From Marvania coccoides (Eukaryota > Chlorophyta > Trebouxiophyceae > Chlorellales > Chlorellaceae): a stretch of DNA of 64,000 nt. Every line of letters begins with the position of its first letter. Position 1 is the first letter of the stretch. The stretch spans positions 62,001 through 126,000 of the forward strand of contig OY978109.1 in the NCBI GenBank assembly GCA_963854735.1, written 5' to 3'. The notes under the pieces were generated by a model, which saw only the letters and a program-made list of their open reading frames with translations, searched no databases and was not told where the DNA came from. This document shows positions 45,082-56,330 of this stretch, one piece after another. The translations under genes were made by a program, and so were the position numbers.

Positions 45082-48000
45082 CTACGCTTCTTTCTTCTCT
45101 TCTTCTGGGATCACCGTTGTCGGCGCAGGCCTCCGCACTTGAGGCACAGGAACGGGATCGCCGACCGTCTCGTCCATCACGAGGAATTCCCTCGTGGATG
45201 GGTTGGTATAGTTGACCCCCGTCTCTGCCAACGCCTGTAACAGCGCCTTGTGCATGGCGGTGCGGGCATTGGCGGTGCGGCCGCCATCAGACCCTGCATT
45301 TCATAGCAAAACAGGCCATTACTTGATTAATCACAGTGTATATGTTCCTAAAGATTTTAAGCGATTCAAAACCACTCACCGTTGGTGGTGTACTTGAAGC
45401 CCAGCACCATCGAGACCTTTAGCGGAGCAGTGGCGTCCCGCAGGTGCAGCGACACCCCCTCGCAGAACTCGGTGGGATTGGCGACGGCGGTGGCTTCGCA
45501 TGCGGCGCGCACCGCGTCCAGTGCGCTCATTGGCGTGTCAAAATCCACCAGCACCTTGATCGAGTCGCCCCGCTCGCCAGAGGCGGAAACGTTGGAGAAA
45601 GGCGTGACGATGAGCTTCTGGTTGGGGTACCACGTGCGTGCGCCGCTTCCAGTCAGCATAATCGTGTACTGTAGGTCGATCTGGTCCACCTTGTAGGTTC
45701 CGCCGCTATCGCCTTCGCCGACCGTCAGCACGTCCCCCACGTCGAAGGGGTGCACGAAGAAGAGGAACACCACGTTTTCGTACATCTGCACAGTTTAAAA
45801 TTAAAATAACATGCGACCGATGTCAACATTATTAGGGCAGTACGAGCGTGAGTAGCATGGGGGGGGGTATATTGAAAAAGAACAGCTGTGGGTGGAATTT
45901 CCCCTCACCGTGCGGATGGAGTTTTGGAAGATGAATGAGAAGGCCAGAATGAGGGAGGAGAGAGCCAGGTATGTCTTGATGACGTCCACGTTGAACACCA
46001 GCATGTAGAGGAACACAAACACGACGTGGAGCGCGACGCCGATGACGTTCTCCAGCTTGCCGATGATGGTCTTGGTGTCGGACAGCGACAGTGCTAGGTC
46101 GCAGCGCGCCGCGAAGATCTCAATCACCGACGCAATGCACTCGTTGAGGGTGACGCTACCGTTGCCGTTTCTGTCCAGCATGGAAAACGCCTCCTCGGCC
46201 TCCACAGGGCCGAGAAAGTCGGAGACATCGTCCAAGCAGATGTAACCGCGTTCCAGGTCGGCTTTGACGTTCCAGAACAGGAAGAAAGCCAGCTTTTTGG
46301 CCTCTGCCTCGGAAGTGACGTCTTCTTGGCGCTCAGTGGCGTGCAGCTCATCGCGGAAGGTCATGTGCAGCGCGTTCTTGCGCACATAGTTCTCCATCTT
46401 GGCCAGCTGGTTGGCATTGAGCGTCCGCGATCGGACTACCTCCTTCGCTGCCGCCTCTTCAACCAGGGGCGCCTTCAGGGAAAAACATAAATATGTGAGA
46501 ACATTTGAGAGGTAAAATTGCGCATTTTCAAAAATGTATATTGTTTTATAATGCAAGATTGGTGTTTACCAGCTTTACAGAGGCTCGCCTCTGGCCAGCA
46601 GGCTCCATGGCAGCAGCAGCGTCGACAGCAGAGGGGATGCGGCTGGCAGTGGTGTGGCCTGCGCTGCTGTGCATCCGACTGGGCCGCACCACGCCAATCG
46701 TGGATACCTCTTTACCGGCGTCGGCATTGAACTCGGACTGCTTGGGGTGCCTGGAAAGGGCGGGGGAGCAGCCAGCAAACACCGCTGCAGGGGTGCTGGT
46801 GTTGACAGCAGCTGCAGGAGCTTCGACATCCACTGGGGACTGGGCGTCCACGCTGTCGAGCAGCTCCTCAGCCACGGTGCCGGTCTCATTGCCGCGGGTG
46901 CCAAACAGGGTTTGGGTGACGCCGCGCTGCAAAGTTCAGAATACAAAAAAAAGGGGATATGAGCGATCAAATCAAAGCTGCATTTCATTTCTGAAGTCGA
47001 ATTAAAAACGGTTACTAGTATTAATAATACCGTATGAATAAAAGCTAAAAAAACTCACCACCGACGTAGCGATGGCATTGCTGAGGGCGGCGCCAGGAGA
47101 GCGAACCGAGGAGGCATGCACATTGTGGGCGCTGGGAGAGGCTAAACTCCCTGCCTGATTCTTGCTGCCCTGCAGCGGCTCCTTCAGGCCGTCGCCGTTG
47201 GAGCTGTCGCCGCCGTCGTCCACCTCCGACTCTCGGTCGCGAGGCGTCAGCAGCATGTGCAGGTAGTACTCCTTGACCAAAGCGTCCTGGATCTTGCGCA
47301 TGTGGCTCTCTTTGTTGAACTTGGAGGACAGCACCTTGGCGAGCAGTGTCTTCAGGAGGCTGGCGGTCATGAAGAGCGTGACGCAGGCCCACACGCGCAG
47401 CACAATGTCCACGGCCTCTCGTACGCCCTCCTCCTGCTGGCTGTTCCACGCCATCATGGAGAAAGCCCACCAGCCCAGGGACAGTACGGCGCGCAGCACG
47501 TTGGCCAGCGGACGCTGCAAATATTCAAGGAAAAAATGTGAGCAAATTCAGGGAAATCGACACAGAAACTGCACATTGTACGCTTACCCTGACGGCGTAT
47601 GCGTAGTACAGAGCGTTCTTGACCTTGAACAGCGAGCGTTCGACGATCCACACCGAGGCAAGAGTGACGGCACCGCCCACCAGCCAAATGACAGGCAGGC
47701 CGGCGATGAAAAAGCACAGCCGCCAGATCTGGAAGTTGTCAATCATGCGGTCGCTCCCGTACCTGTAGACAAGGGAGTGTATTGGACTGGAACACTCAGA
47801 TTGTTGGGAAAGAAAACATGGAGAGATGGTTGTACAGCAGTACTACATCTGAAATGACAGGAGAACAGAGAAAGGTGATTTAAATTAATGCAATGTAATT
47901 GAAAATTACTTACACGAGGTACACAGCGCCTGCTGCCGAGAAGATCATCGAAATGAGCAGCAGGATGGCGATCCCTGCCCACTGCCAGCCCTGCTTCTTG

Positions 48001-48479
48001 GGAGCAGCCTCGGCGCCGTCAACCTCCCAGTAGAAGTCATCCACGTCCTCTTCTGTGTCTTCAGCAGTGGGAGAGAGACCAGCGACGCTGGCCCGGGCTG
48101 CAGCCACTGAGCGGCGGCCGGCGCCGAGGGTGGCTACTGAGCGCCGGGCAGCGTAGACCTGCTCGCTGCGGCGGGGCTGCGCGCTGGGACGGGGCGGCCG
48201 CAGTGGGGAAGTCTCAGGGCGCTCGACCGTCTCCACCATTGTGGGTCGAGGGGGGGCTCCAGACGGAAAGACGCTCTGTCGCTGCAGCCGCCGCCGCCCC
48301 CCCATTGGAGACCCTGCAAACGTGGCTTCCACGCGGGGGCTGCCCATAGCGCTGGGGGCTTCACTCGCGTCGCTGAGGCGGTGCTGGTAGGCGGCGGCGT
48401 TCTGCTGAGCGCTGCTGGCCGCCATGGCCTGCATCGCCAGCTGCTGAAAGGCAGCGTGCGGCTCGTTGGGGTTGTACAT
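45082..48479 (-). CDS. EF-hand MscS-like mechanosensitive channel 2
   Basis: Seven exons (48479-47914, 47762-47588, 47514-47059, 46926-46570, 46472-45909, 45785-45380, 45293-45082) give 911 residues. The order of parts copies channel 1: a disordered N-tail (1-165), a helix (WAGIAILLLISMIFSAAG), LCFFIAGLPVIWLVGG, a helix set near LRVWACVTLFMTASLLKTLL, a linker, an EF-hand loop DRNGNGSVTLNE (about 618-629), and the MscS core (FENSIRTV-type end of the pore helix, FVHPFDVGDV, WYPNQKLIVTPF). The last exon is not part of any long open frame; it was found from the phase-1 donor after KYTTNG and gives SDGGRTANARTAMHKALLQA and a charged tail ending EEEKKEA. A 5' UTR intron probably ends just before the start (TTTTCAG at about 48485). 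Confidence 0.9.
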
Positions 48480-49090
48480 GGGCGCTGAAAATTAAATCAA
48501 ATAAGACAAAGATGGGTTGCGAGGCTAAACAAACATCACGCTAATAGCCTGGCCAGCTCCCTAGAGATGAAGAGGTGGGGAGATTTTTCATGGCACCACT
48601 TGGAGGCTGCCTGGCTTGACTGAAGCGGCTTCCACGTCTATACTCACAACTACATAAACTTTGTACAACTTTGGCGTGAAAAGCGGGGTTGGCGCGGAGG
48701 AATCGCGTTTTCTGGCCACTGGCCTGCAAAAAAGTCAAAGCGTTTAAAAGAAAGTCTCCCAGCCAAGAGAGGGTCCGCGCTTGGCACTCTGGGAGTGTAA
48801 GCTGAAGAGCTCGTTGTGCTGTGGTGTGTGGGTGTGTGTGTTTGTATCGTTGTTGGCCGGCACTTAGTTTCCATCTCAGCAACTGCCCCCCGGCAGCGGA
48901 AATACAGAAAAGCAATTCCGCCACTAAAAGTACAGAAATTCTCTACCCCCTGACCCAAATCTCTTCCCCAACCCACTCATCCTGCTAAAACTGAAATGGT
49001 TGCTGTATGTTACAGGTTTTTCATAATTTTTCTTCTGCGTATCCTACAATTTTGGGTTTTTTTTCATTTTTCCAAGCCGCATCACACCGC
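48480..49090. other. Spacer with probable 5' UTR exon of the MscS gene
   Basis: About 610 bp between the MscS gene start and the RPL9 stop. A minus-strand acceptor next to the start at 48479 suggests that an untranslated first exon lies here. TTACA at 49010-49014 (minus-strand TGTAA) is 77 bp past the RPL9 stop. No other gene was recognised. Confidence 0.45.
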
Positions 49091-50212
49091 TCAGAACTCC
49101 TCCTTCACCACCGTGCTGCGTCCGCTGAGGTAGATGCCGTCCAGAAACTTGCGGATGTCCTTGTGCTTCACCATGCACACCTGGTGGATGAGAGCGGCCG
49201 ACCGCGACACCAGCTCGACGTCGTTTCCGCACAGAATGAGCTCGTCCTTGACGTCCTTGGAGCGGTCGATGGTGACGCCCGCCAGCATGTTGACCACGCG
49301 CACGCGCTTCTCGCCCAAAAAGTTGCGGATCTCCACCACGGTGTTCTTATCAGCGATGTTGATGTTGATGGGGAAATGCGCGTACACAAGGCGCATCTTG
49401 TACTCGAAGCCCTTGGTGGTGCCGGTGATCATGTTCTGCACGTGGCTGATGCACGTCCGGATGGACGCCAGGGACTTGCGACGGCCGAAGTGGCAGTCCA
49501 CGCGCAGCTTCTTCTCGCCATCCTCCTCCACAAGGTACATGTCCACAGCCAGGTGCTTAAAGTCGCGGGAAAGGGTGCCTGCGGGGGGAGAAAAGGGGAG
49601 GGGAGCGGCGGGGTGAGAAGGAAAAAAATGATTTGGTGCAGGAGGGGTGTTGATGACCCAAAATCGCCTCCAAAACCACACCAACGTCTCCTTTGTTAAT
49701 ACTGCACCCAGCCGCTGCCCAACAGAGCACCGCACAGCCTCCGAAAAATTCAGCAGCCATCCGATTTAGTTTCTCTCCCTCAACACGCCGCTTGATATCT
49801 GCTGCATCCACGCCAGCTATACAGCTCTCTGAATCCGTCCTCCGCGCCTCCATCCAAGCCGCCGCAGACGGGATATTTCGATTTATTTGCTCCATCAATA
49901 TGTTCACCAGCTGCCCAAAATCCAACGCCATCCCAGCCCGTTGTTCGACAATTTAAATTAAATACTCACCGCGAGGACCCTTCACGCGCACTTTCCGGGC
50001 CTTCACCTGTGACAAAAAATAAAAATAAAGTCGGAAATGTGAGTGTGAAGCGGCTTGAAGGTGGCGGCAGCTTGTTGGGGGGCTACATTCTTTAATCCTC
50101 ATTCCAATCAGCCCCTTAAATGGGCTCTGCGGCCCCTCCTCGAGACATCACGCACCTGGATGTCAACCCCGGCAGGGATTGTGAGAATGCGGGACGACAC
50201 CAGAAGCTTCAT
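49091..50212 (-). CDS. RPL9: 60S ribosomal protein L9 (uL6)
   Basis: Exons 50212-50156, 50006-49970 and 49578-49091 give 193 residues, as expected. The protein is part of the large ribosomal subunit near the sarcin-ricin loop. Recognised stretches are [32 protein letters not shown], a [11 protein letters not shown] block, [29 protein letters not shown] and the C-terminal [11 protein letters not shown]. The two small first exons (19 and 12 codons) are typical for ribosomal protein genes, with introns near the start. Confidence 0.96.
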
Positions 50213-50562
50213 GGTGTTTACTTGTCCCACAGCTTGTAAATGGTGTAAAAAGGACCGATTCTAGCTCTGCCGTTGTTTTTTAAGCCAAGCCGCCCTCGCG
50301 CACTTTCTTTTTAGCCCTGGTCCAGACTTCAAAAAAATAAGAGGGCTGCTCAAATTTGCGTAGGCCCTGCCCTGGAAACTGGATCACGCGGTATTAGCCA
50401 TGGAGCCATGCCATGGGCCGCCCATGAAAGGCCTTTTTTTCATTCTGCACTCCTTGTGAAATCTGCTCCGCCTCTCGTTTTCTACCTCGCTTATTCGGCA
50501 TTAACCGCATGGAAACAAGACAAAAACCATCTTAACTATGTCTACACCAGCCGTACAGGCGC
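50213..50562. other. Promoter spacer of RPL9
   Basis: About 350 bp between the RPL9 start (-) and the small possible gene (+). No defined element could be assigned. Confidence 0.4.
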
Positions 50563-50856
50563 ATGCTAGGGCCCCATGCGCCAATAAAAACATCTCTTCT
50601 TTCCGCTGTTTGTGAATTCCCAGGGCCATCCCGCCGCCTTTGCAATCTCCCAAGGGCACTCTCCCAAGGACAGATCGATCCGCTGTTTGGCGGCGTTGCT
50701 TCTATGCTCTCTTCTCTCAACAGCGGCAACGATCAAGGTCAAGAGTTCCGTATTACATGTGTACAAATTGTGCTTCGATTGAAAGAATTAGAGACTAGAA
50801 TAGAAGTATTACAGAAAGAGAGAAGTGAGCGTAGCCATTTTCTAGGCAAGGTTTAA
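50563..50856 (+). CDS. Small coiled-coil protein of unknown function (possible)
   Basis: Open frame of 97 residues from an ATG, between the divergent RPL9 gene and the convergent OEP24-like gene. The first 55 residues are Leu/Pro/Ser-rich (DPLFGGVASMLSSLNSG). The last 40 (VLRLKELETRIEVLQKERSE) are a clear heptad-type helix. Codons in the second half are AT-rich (ttg, aaa, gaa, tta, ata), unlike the GC-rich genes around, so it may be a recent or foreign sequence or a chance frame. A first exon elsewhere is possible. I do not recognise a family. Confidence 0.4.
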   Translation: MLGPHAPIKTSLLSAVCEFPGPSRRLCNLPRALSQGQIDPLFGGVASMLSSLNSGNDQGQEFRITCVQIVLRLKELETRIEVLQKERSERSHFLGKV

Positions 50857-50897
50857 ATACCCCCAGTGGTCACTCTACCATTGCATCTGACTGGCAT

Positions 50898-51679
50898 TTA
50901 AATCTCAAACTCGTGGGTGAAGGTGAGCAGCGCAGTTTGGGCTGAAAAACCGCCGGGGCCGGCCTTGCCCTTGAGCGTGGCCTTGAAGGGCTTGAGCTTC
51001 CACGACAGCGCCGCAGCCTCGTCCTTGAACGCGTACGCCGCGGTGAAGGTGTGCTTTCCGTGCCGCTTCTCTGCTTCCACGCTGGTGGCCTCCTTTTGAA
51101 AGTTGTAGCGAGCGGTTGCTGCCCAGTCTCCCCTGGTGTGGGTGTAGCCAAAAATGGCCTCTTCGGTGGCGAAATTGTAGTGGCCCACGATCTTGTTGCT
51201 GGAGTCCAGCTTCCAGGTCTCGTCCAGCAGGAACACATCGCCAGCCTGGCGGTATGTCGCTTTGAGTTCAAGACTGGAGCCGTTGGAGAAAGAGGTGGCC
51301 TTGGTGAGGCTGCCGGTGGCGCTGCGCTTGTGTACGTCATAAATGAGGTTGACCTTGAGGCCGCCTAGCAAAAAAAATAAAAAAAATCGTGGTTTGAGGA
51401 AATGCTATAGCCGGGAGAAAAGGGTCAACAAAGGCAGCGCAGAGAGACAACTGGGCGTAGGAAATGACGGGACTCACTGCCCAGAGGCTTCTCAGCGCTG
51501 ATGTACACCCCCTGGCCGTTCTTGGGGTCCTTGAGCGTGGCATCGGTGAAGGCAAAGGACAGAGTGGCGTCGTCCACCCTCTTTTTCAACACTGTCGCAA
51601 TGACAGCATCTACGTCTGCTGGAGGGTTGCCGGCCTTCAACGCCTTGGCAGTGAAGGTGACAGCGGCGGTGGAGGTCAT
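50898..51679 (-). CDS. OEP24-like plastid outer-envelope pore
   Basis: Exons 51679-51478 and 51364-50898 give 222 residues, close to the 213 of plant OEP24. No transit peptide is seen, as usual for outer-envelope proteins. The sequence alternates polar and hydrophobic residues in about ten beta strands: LSFAFTDATLKD, VNLIYDVHKRSATG, KIVGHYNF, THTRGDWAATARYNF, a final LTFTHEFEI. OEP24 passes triose phosphates, sugars and other metabolites through the chloroplast outer membrane. A mitochondrial porin is the main alternative, but the length and the end block fit OEP24 better. Confidence 0.65.
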
Positions 51680-51948
51680 TCTGTTTCCGTCCTTTGGGAT
51701 GATGGGAATTTAATGCAGCCTCGCGTGAGGGGTTTCCGTGTTCCGATGCTGATCAATGCAGTATCGACCACGCGTTATCATATAATATAATGGGAATGGT
51801 TTTCTGGATGCCCAGCTCCGCGCCGCGCTGCGTGCCCTTTGGACTTGGGTGGCCAGTTTGACCTTCTCGGAATGGGCATTTCTATCATTACACTTCACAA
51901 CACTGGCCGAATAGTAATCAAAAACGCTCCCATCTGCCCGATCCAGGC

Positions 51949-52790
51949 TCAGGCCGCCGGCTTGCGCACGAGGTTTGCTGGCCTGAAAGCCTTCACCACC
52001 GCCTCGTTGGTTTCAATATAAGGCCCCTCCAGCAGGGTGATGCACGCCGGAACCGACACAAACACCTCGTCTATTGTCTCTCTGATCGACTTGGGCTTCC
52101 CAGGTAGGTTCATTATAAGAGACTTTCCCCGCAGGCCTGCTGTCTGACGAGAGAGAACAGCAGTGGGCACGTAGCGCAGGCTGATGGCGCGCATCTGCTC
52201 CCCGTACCCTGGCATCATGCGGTCACATACCTGCATTTCATTTTGGAAAGCAAAGGGTTGACACAATCTCTTCTTGGGTCAAGTTCTTTCTTTCTTTCCC
52301 CCTTTCTTTTAAACTCACCGCCTCGGTTGCTTCTGGGGTCACGTCTCGGGGGGAGGGTCCCGTGCCTCCCGTAGTCACCACAAAACAGCACCGTTCCTCG
52401 TCGCACATTCGCTTCAGCTCGGCTTCAATGAGGGGCCGCTCGTCGGGGATAACCCTGTACACCACTTGCCACCTAAAATAATGAAGAAAGTGGGGTCCCC
52501 AGATGGTGAATGCCAATGGGCGTTGCAAAGGACGCAAAAGAGGGCATCTTGAGCATAAATTGTTGTGAAAAACAGCTGTGCACAGTTATACTGATCTCAA
52601 CATTAATTGGTCACAAAACTCACTCGCTCTTGATGGCTTCCGCAAAGAAGTTGACGATTGCAGGCCCGCTGAGATCTTTATAGACCCCCGAGCTGGCACG
52701 GTCTGAAATTGTGAGCACTCCAAATTTTGCTGCATCTCCAATCGAGTTCTCTGCTGAACCTCCACTTAACGGCACCTGAGCAGCAGCCAT
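51949..52790 (-). CDS. MogA/Cnx1G-like molybdopterin adenylyltransferase
   Basis: Exons 52790-52624, 52472-52319 and 52230-51949 give 200 residues. The enzyme adenylylates molybdopterin before molybdate insertion. The MoCF domain is clear: KFGVLTISDRASSGVYKDLSGP at the start, VIPDE, then TTGGTGPSPRDVTPEA (about 89-104) and MPGYGEQMRAISL, with LPGKPKSIRETI near the end. In plants this domain is fused to MoeA in Cnx1; here it stands alone, as in bacteria and some algae. No transit peptide is obvious. TTACA at 51888-51892 is 57 bp past the stop. Confidence 0.93.
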
Positions 52791-53032
52791 GGCTTTAAAA
52801 CTAAATTTTAACAATATATTTAATTAAACAAACAGTTTTACCCCCAGGTGACTCACCACCGCTGTCGAGAAGCTGAGTCTCAGAGCTCACTCGTCCTGCC
52901 TGTAGACTCCATTATAGCCCAAGATACATCCCCATATGCGCTCATACCTAAACCACACCGTTCAACCACCTGTTTCCTGCTTTACATTAGCCAGTCGACA
53001 AAATTCTGTTTTAAACTAACAAAAAAAAAATG

Positions 53033-54004
53033 CTACGTTGTAGCGGCAGCCACCGCCGCTGGCGCCCTGTTGGGCGCCCCCAGCTCCCCATAGGTCACCG
53101 GCACCTGATCGCCTGGGATAAAGTCTCTGAACACCCCGTCTTTATTGATGACCACCGTCCGAATGCAGCCGCCAGAGGAGCCGTCCCTAGCAATCGCATG
53201 CGCCACGCTCTTCACCACAAACGCCTTGCACTCCGCCTCCGTCATGTTAGGCTTCCACATCTTGTCGGTGAGACCGTAGATGTAGGCAGAGCCAGACCCA
53301 CCAACGGTGAAAGGTACTTTGATGAGAGTACCGCCCAGAGGGATGCCGTACACCACGCCGCCCTCGTGCCGGTCCCACCCAGCCACGATCAGCCCCGCCT
53401 GCAGCGCGTTTTTATTCTGGTAGGCCATCTGCAAATCATCAAACAGAGAGCCAAGACAAGGTTTTAATTAATCAATCGAGGCTTCATTACGTGGATTTTT
53501 GCCAGGAAATCAGGAAACCGTTTACTATTAAAATGACAATCTACGCAAGGAGGACTAATGACTGTTACTCCCGCTTACCGTCTGCGCCAGCTTCGCCGCG
53601 GTGAGCACGTCTGCCTCGTCTCCCAGCTCTGCCTGGTGCTGCTCCAAAAACCACTGCACGTAGCGGGACAGGTTCTGGGTGTCTGCGGCCGACCCCGATC
53701 GGCAGATATAGATCTTGTCTGCCAGCGGGGTAATTTTGTCTGTGACTCTGTTGGCGATATAAGAGCCGGTGGACGTCCGGGAGTCTGCGCCCATCACCAC
53801 GCCGCCGTCGTAGCTGGCAGCCATAATGGTGGTCTGCGAGGAGGAAGGGGGTTTACGGAAGGGGGTGACAGGTAAGGAGAGCGGCAGGAGCAGCAAACTA
53901 AAAATATTTTGATCAGATGAAAAAGGAGGTTGCAAGGTGAAGAATATGCGCACCCCCATGGAAACAGGTTGTGACAAGTCGTCTGTAAATGCTCTGGGGT
54001 CCAT
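53033..54004 (-). CDS. 20S proteasome beta1 subunit (PBA1/PSMB6)
   Basis: Exons 54004-53954, 53833-53579 and 53428-53033 give 233 residues. It is the caspase-like catalytic subunit of the 20S core. A 17-residue propeptide ending in MG is followed by the catalytic Thr ([19 protein letters not shown]), so autocleavage after the Gly exposes Thr1. The propeptide/mature boundary sits exactly at the first intron. Also visible are [23 protein letters not shown] and a GSGSAYIYG turn. Further motifs are as in plant PBA1. TTACA at 52982 follows the stop. Confidence 0.95.
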
Positions 54005-54642
54005 CTTGTTTGTTTTTGCCTAGCAGAAAAGAGGAATTGATCTCGAAAGAGAATACAGAGGCTCGCTGCTGTGCAATACGTGCAATGAAATGAACCGTCG
54101 TTTGAGGAGATGTGATGTTCAAATTAAATTTGGAATGCGTTTTAGCTGATTTTTGTTTCCTGCCCTTTCAAAATTTGGAATAGTCCGAAAAATACAAGTG
54201 ATTCGGGTTCAGGCTGTGGAGTTCTTTCAAAAGAACAGTACCTACATTCCAGCCATAACGCCCGTATTCATCTTGCAAGAACCTGAGACGCACGTTCTCC
54301 TTTATCTTTTGTTTGCCATTTCAAAATCCTTTTAGCACTCTCCATTCGCCCCCCCATTGCCTCACCAACATCTCTGGATTATATACTTGGCTTCAATACA
54401 CTTGATTTCAGCGGTCGACCCTTCCACAAAGCCCCTTTTTTCATCTCATCAAAAAAACGTGAGTAAATGGAATATTTCAACTATACACGCATTGTCTGCA
54501 GCTGCCTTCATTGTTGATGATACATACGATGGGTGCTTACATCAAACTGGTTGCGTGGGAACCCTATTCGTTGATGCTCCAAATTCAAGCCAGATCAAGT
54601 GTTCCCCCACACTGCAGGACTCGCAATACGCACCCATTCTTC
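54005..54642. other. Divergent spacer with possible 5' UTR intron
   Basis: About 640 bp between the proteasome gene start (-) and the coiled-coil gene start (+). A donor near 54460 (GTGAGTAAATGG) and an acceptor near 54501 (TTGTCTGCAG) suggest a small intron in the leader. An upstream in-frame ATG at 54511 would add 44 residues to the next protein. Confidence 0.4.
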
Positions 54643-55692
54643 ATGGCATCCTTCTTCTCGTTCAAACGCCGTCGCGCAGCCTCATCCGAGGAGCTGGAAC
54701 TGGGCTCCTCAGACAGCAGCGACGCTACTGCCGCTGAAATTGCCCTTGCCCCCGACACCCCTCCCTCAGCCTCTGAGTCCCACCTCCTGGCAGAAACCTC
54801 CCCCACCACGCAGCAGCGCAGCGGTGGCACCAAAGCAACGACGGCTCTCCCACGGCAGCGTCAGGAAACATCGGAAAATACCACCACCGCCTTCATCAGC
54901 AAACCTAAACAGCAGCAGGACAGCTCTTCCACCCCGTCTCCTTCGTCCTTCCCTGCTTCCTCTTCTTCGCCTTTGCAAGAGGAAGACTCCACCTCCAAAG
55001 TGCGAGCCAGGGCTGCGTACTTTGAGGCGTTGATCCGCAGCCGCGCTGGGCGTGGCGGCGATGAAGCCTCGCTGCTGCCCGCATCCTTCCCGGTAGACAG
55101 TGACGAGTCCGACGACACCGCGGTTATGGCGGGTTCGCCCTTTTCCAGTGGTACAGTCCTCTCCCCGAAGCCCTCGCCGCCGCTAGCGTTGGGCGGGATC
55201 ACCGCCGCTGCCGCTGCCGACGCCCTCGAGAACCTCCGCATTGAACTGGAGCGCATCGAAGAGGAGCGCGCCCGCGCGCTGAACGCGCTGCGCCGCAAAG
55301 CGCAAGAGGTTGACAACCTGCAGTCGGTGGTGAGGCAGCTCAGCGAGAGTCGGGTTGTGGCGATGCAGGCTAGAGCGCAGCTGGCGGAGCAGTGCGTCGA
55401 CCTGAAGCGGTCCCACGACCGGGTGGCGCGCGTGGCGGATCTTTCCCGCGCTGTTTCCCGCGAAAACATGGAAATGACAAAGACAGCGAGGGACGCAGCG
55501 GCGGCGGCGGAGCGCGAGGCAGGGGCGGCCCGTCGCGAGGCCGCTGCCGCCGCCAAAGCGGAGCTGAAGGCGGCTGCGGATAACGAACGGCTGCGGCAGC
55601 GGGTGGCGTACCTGGAGCGCTGCCCTGTGGCCCAGGCTGAGAGCGTCTGTAGGCGGGAGCTCATCTCAACTCGAGTGGTGGAAACCTACTAA
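54643..55692 (+). CDS. Coiled-coil protein of unknown function
   Basis: Single-exon frame of 349 residues from the ATG preceding ASFFSFKRRR. Residues 1-180 are Ser/Thr/Pro/Glu-rich and likely disordered. Residues about 190-335 form a long coiled coil (ENLRIELERIEEERARAL, then an Ala/Glu/Arg-rich stretch) that ends in a basic RRELISTRV tail. No enzyme domain is seen. An in-frame ATG at 54511 is an alternative start, but the extra part has poor coding character. Confidence 0.7.
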   Translation: MASFFSFKRRRAASSEELELGSSDSSDATAAEIALAPDTPPSASESHLLAETSPTTQQRSGGTKATTALPRQRQETSENTTTAFISKPKQQQDSSSTPSPSSFPASSSSPLQEEDSTSKVRARAAYFEALIRSRAGRGGDEASLLPASFPVDSDESDDTAVMAGSPFSSGTVLSPKPSPPLALGGITAAAAADALENLRIELERIEEERARALNALRRKAQEVDNLQSVVRQLSESRVVAMQARAQLAEQCVDLKRSHDRVARVADLSRAVSRENMEMTKTARDAAAAAEREAGAARREAAAAAKAELKAAADNERLRQRVAYLERCPVAQAESVCRRELISTRVVETY

Positions 55693-56330
55693 AACTAATC
55701 GAGTTTTTAGTAGACGTACCAATATGGAAGATAGGCTTTGCTCGACTTTCCCTTGGACCTCCCTCCTGTTCTCTCTGAACGAGAGAGAGGGAGAGGAGGG
55801 AAGGGTTGAGAGAGCATCTGGTCAGGCGGCAATAAAAGTCAAAAAACAGAGACCTTCGGCAACAGCGAGAGCAAATCACTGGGGACACGAGCGCGAGTGG
55901 TGTGTGGGCTGGCGCAGCAAACAGCGCAGGCCAATGCCAAAAACAAGCAAGACCCTTGGAACACCAATTTTTTAAGGAAGACGTAGCGGATACCCCCCCC
56001 CCCCCTTCTGGATGCACCATGCCGGTGATTGAGCGTGCATGCGCAGCCAGCAAGAGAGAGAGCCGATTCCTAAACCATATAGTTTTCATCAATTCTTTTT
56101 TTATTGGATCATTCTCATCTGCATTTCCTCTTTTTTTTTTTACATTCATTTTTTCCCCTTAACTTTTCTTTATTTTCTTCTTCTGTGCTTCCCTTTTTTT
56201 TGCACGCTTTTGCACGCTCTTTATGTTTTTAACCCTCACCCTCTGGTACAATTGCCATTTTTTTCCTCTGTGTTTTTATATGTTCCAAAGTTTAAATACA
56301 GCTTTTTCCGTCACCACTAAAAGCCCCCAA
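55693..56330. other. Convergent 3' spacer, pyrimidine-rich
   Basis: About 640 bp between the stops of the coiled-coil gene (+) and the methyltransferase gene (-). It includes GA-rich tracts at 55780-55810, a C13 run at 55993-56005 and T-rich DNA after 56095, with TTACA near 56138. At 55706-55730 it carries a short motif shared with 62444. No gene was recognised. Confidence 0.5.

Noticed and set aside
48541..48976. Minus-strand frames upstream of the second MscS gene as coding exons
   Set aside because: They do not splice in phase to the start at 48479 and have no family resemblance; the region is probably leader sequence.
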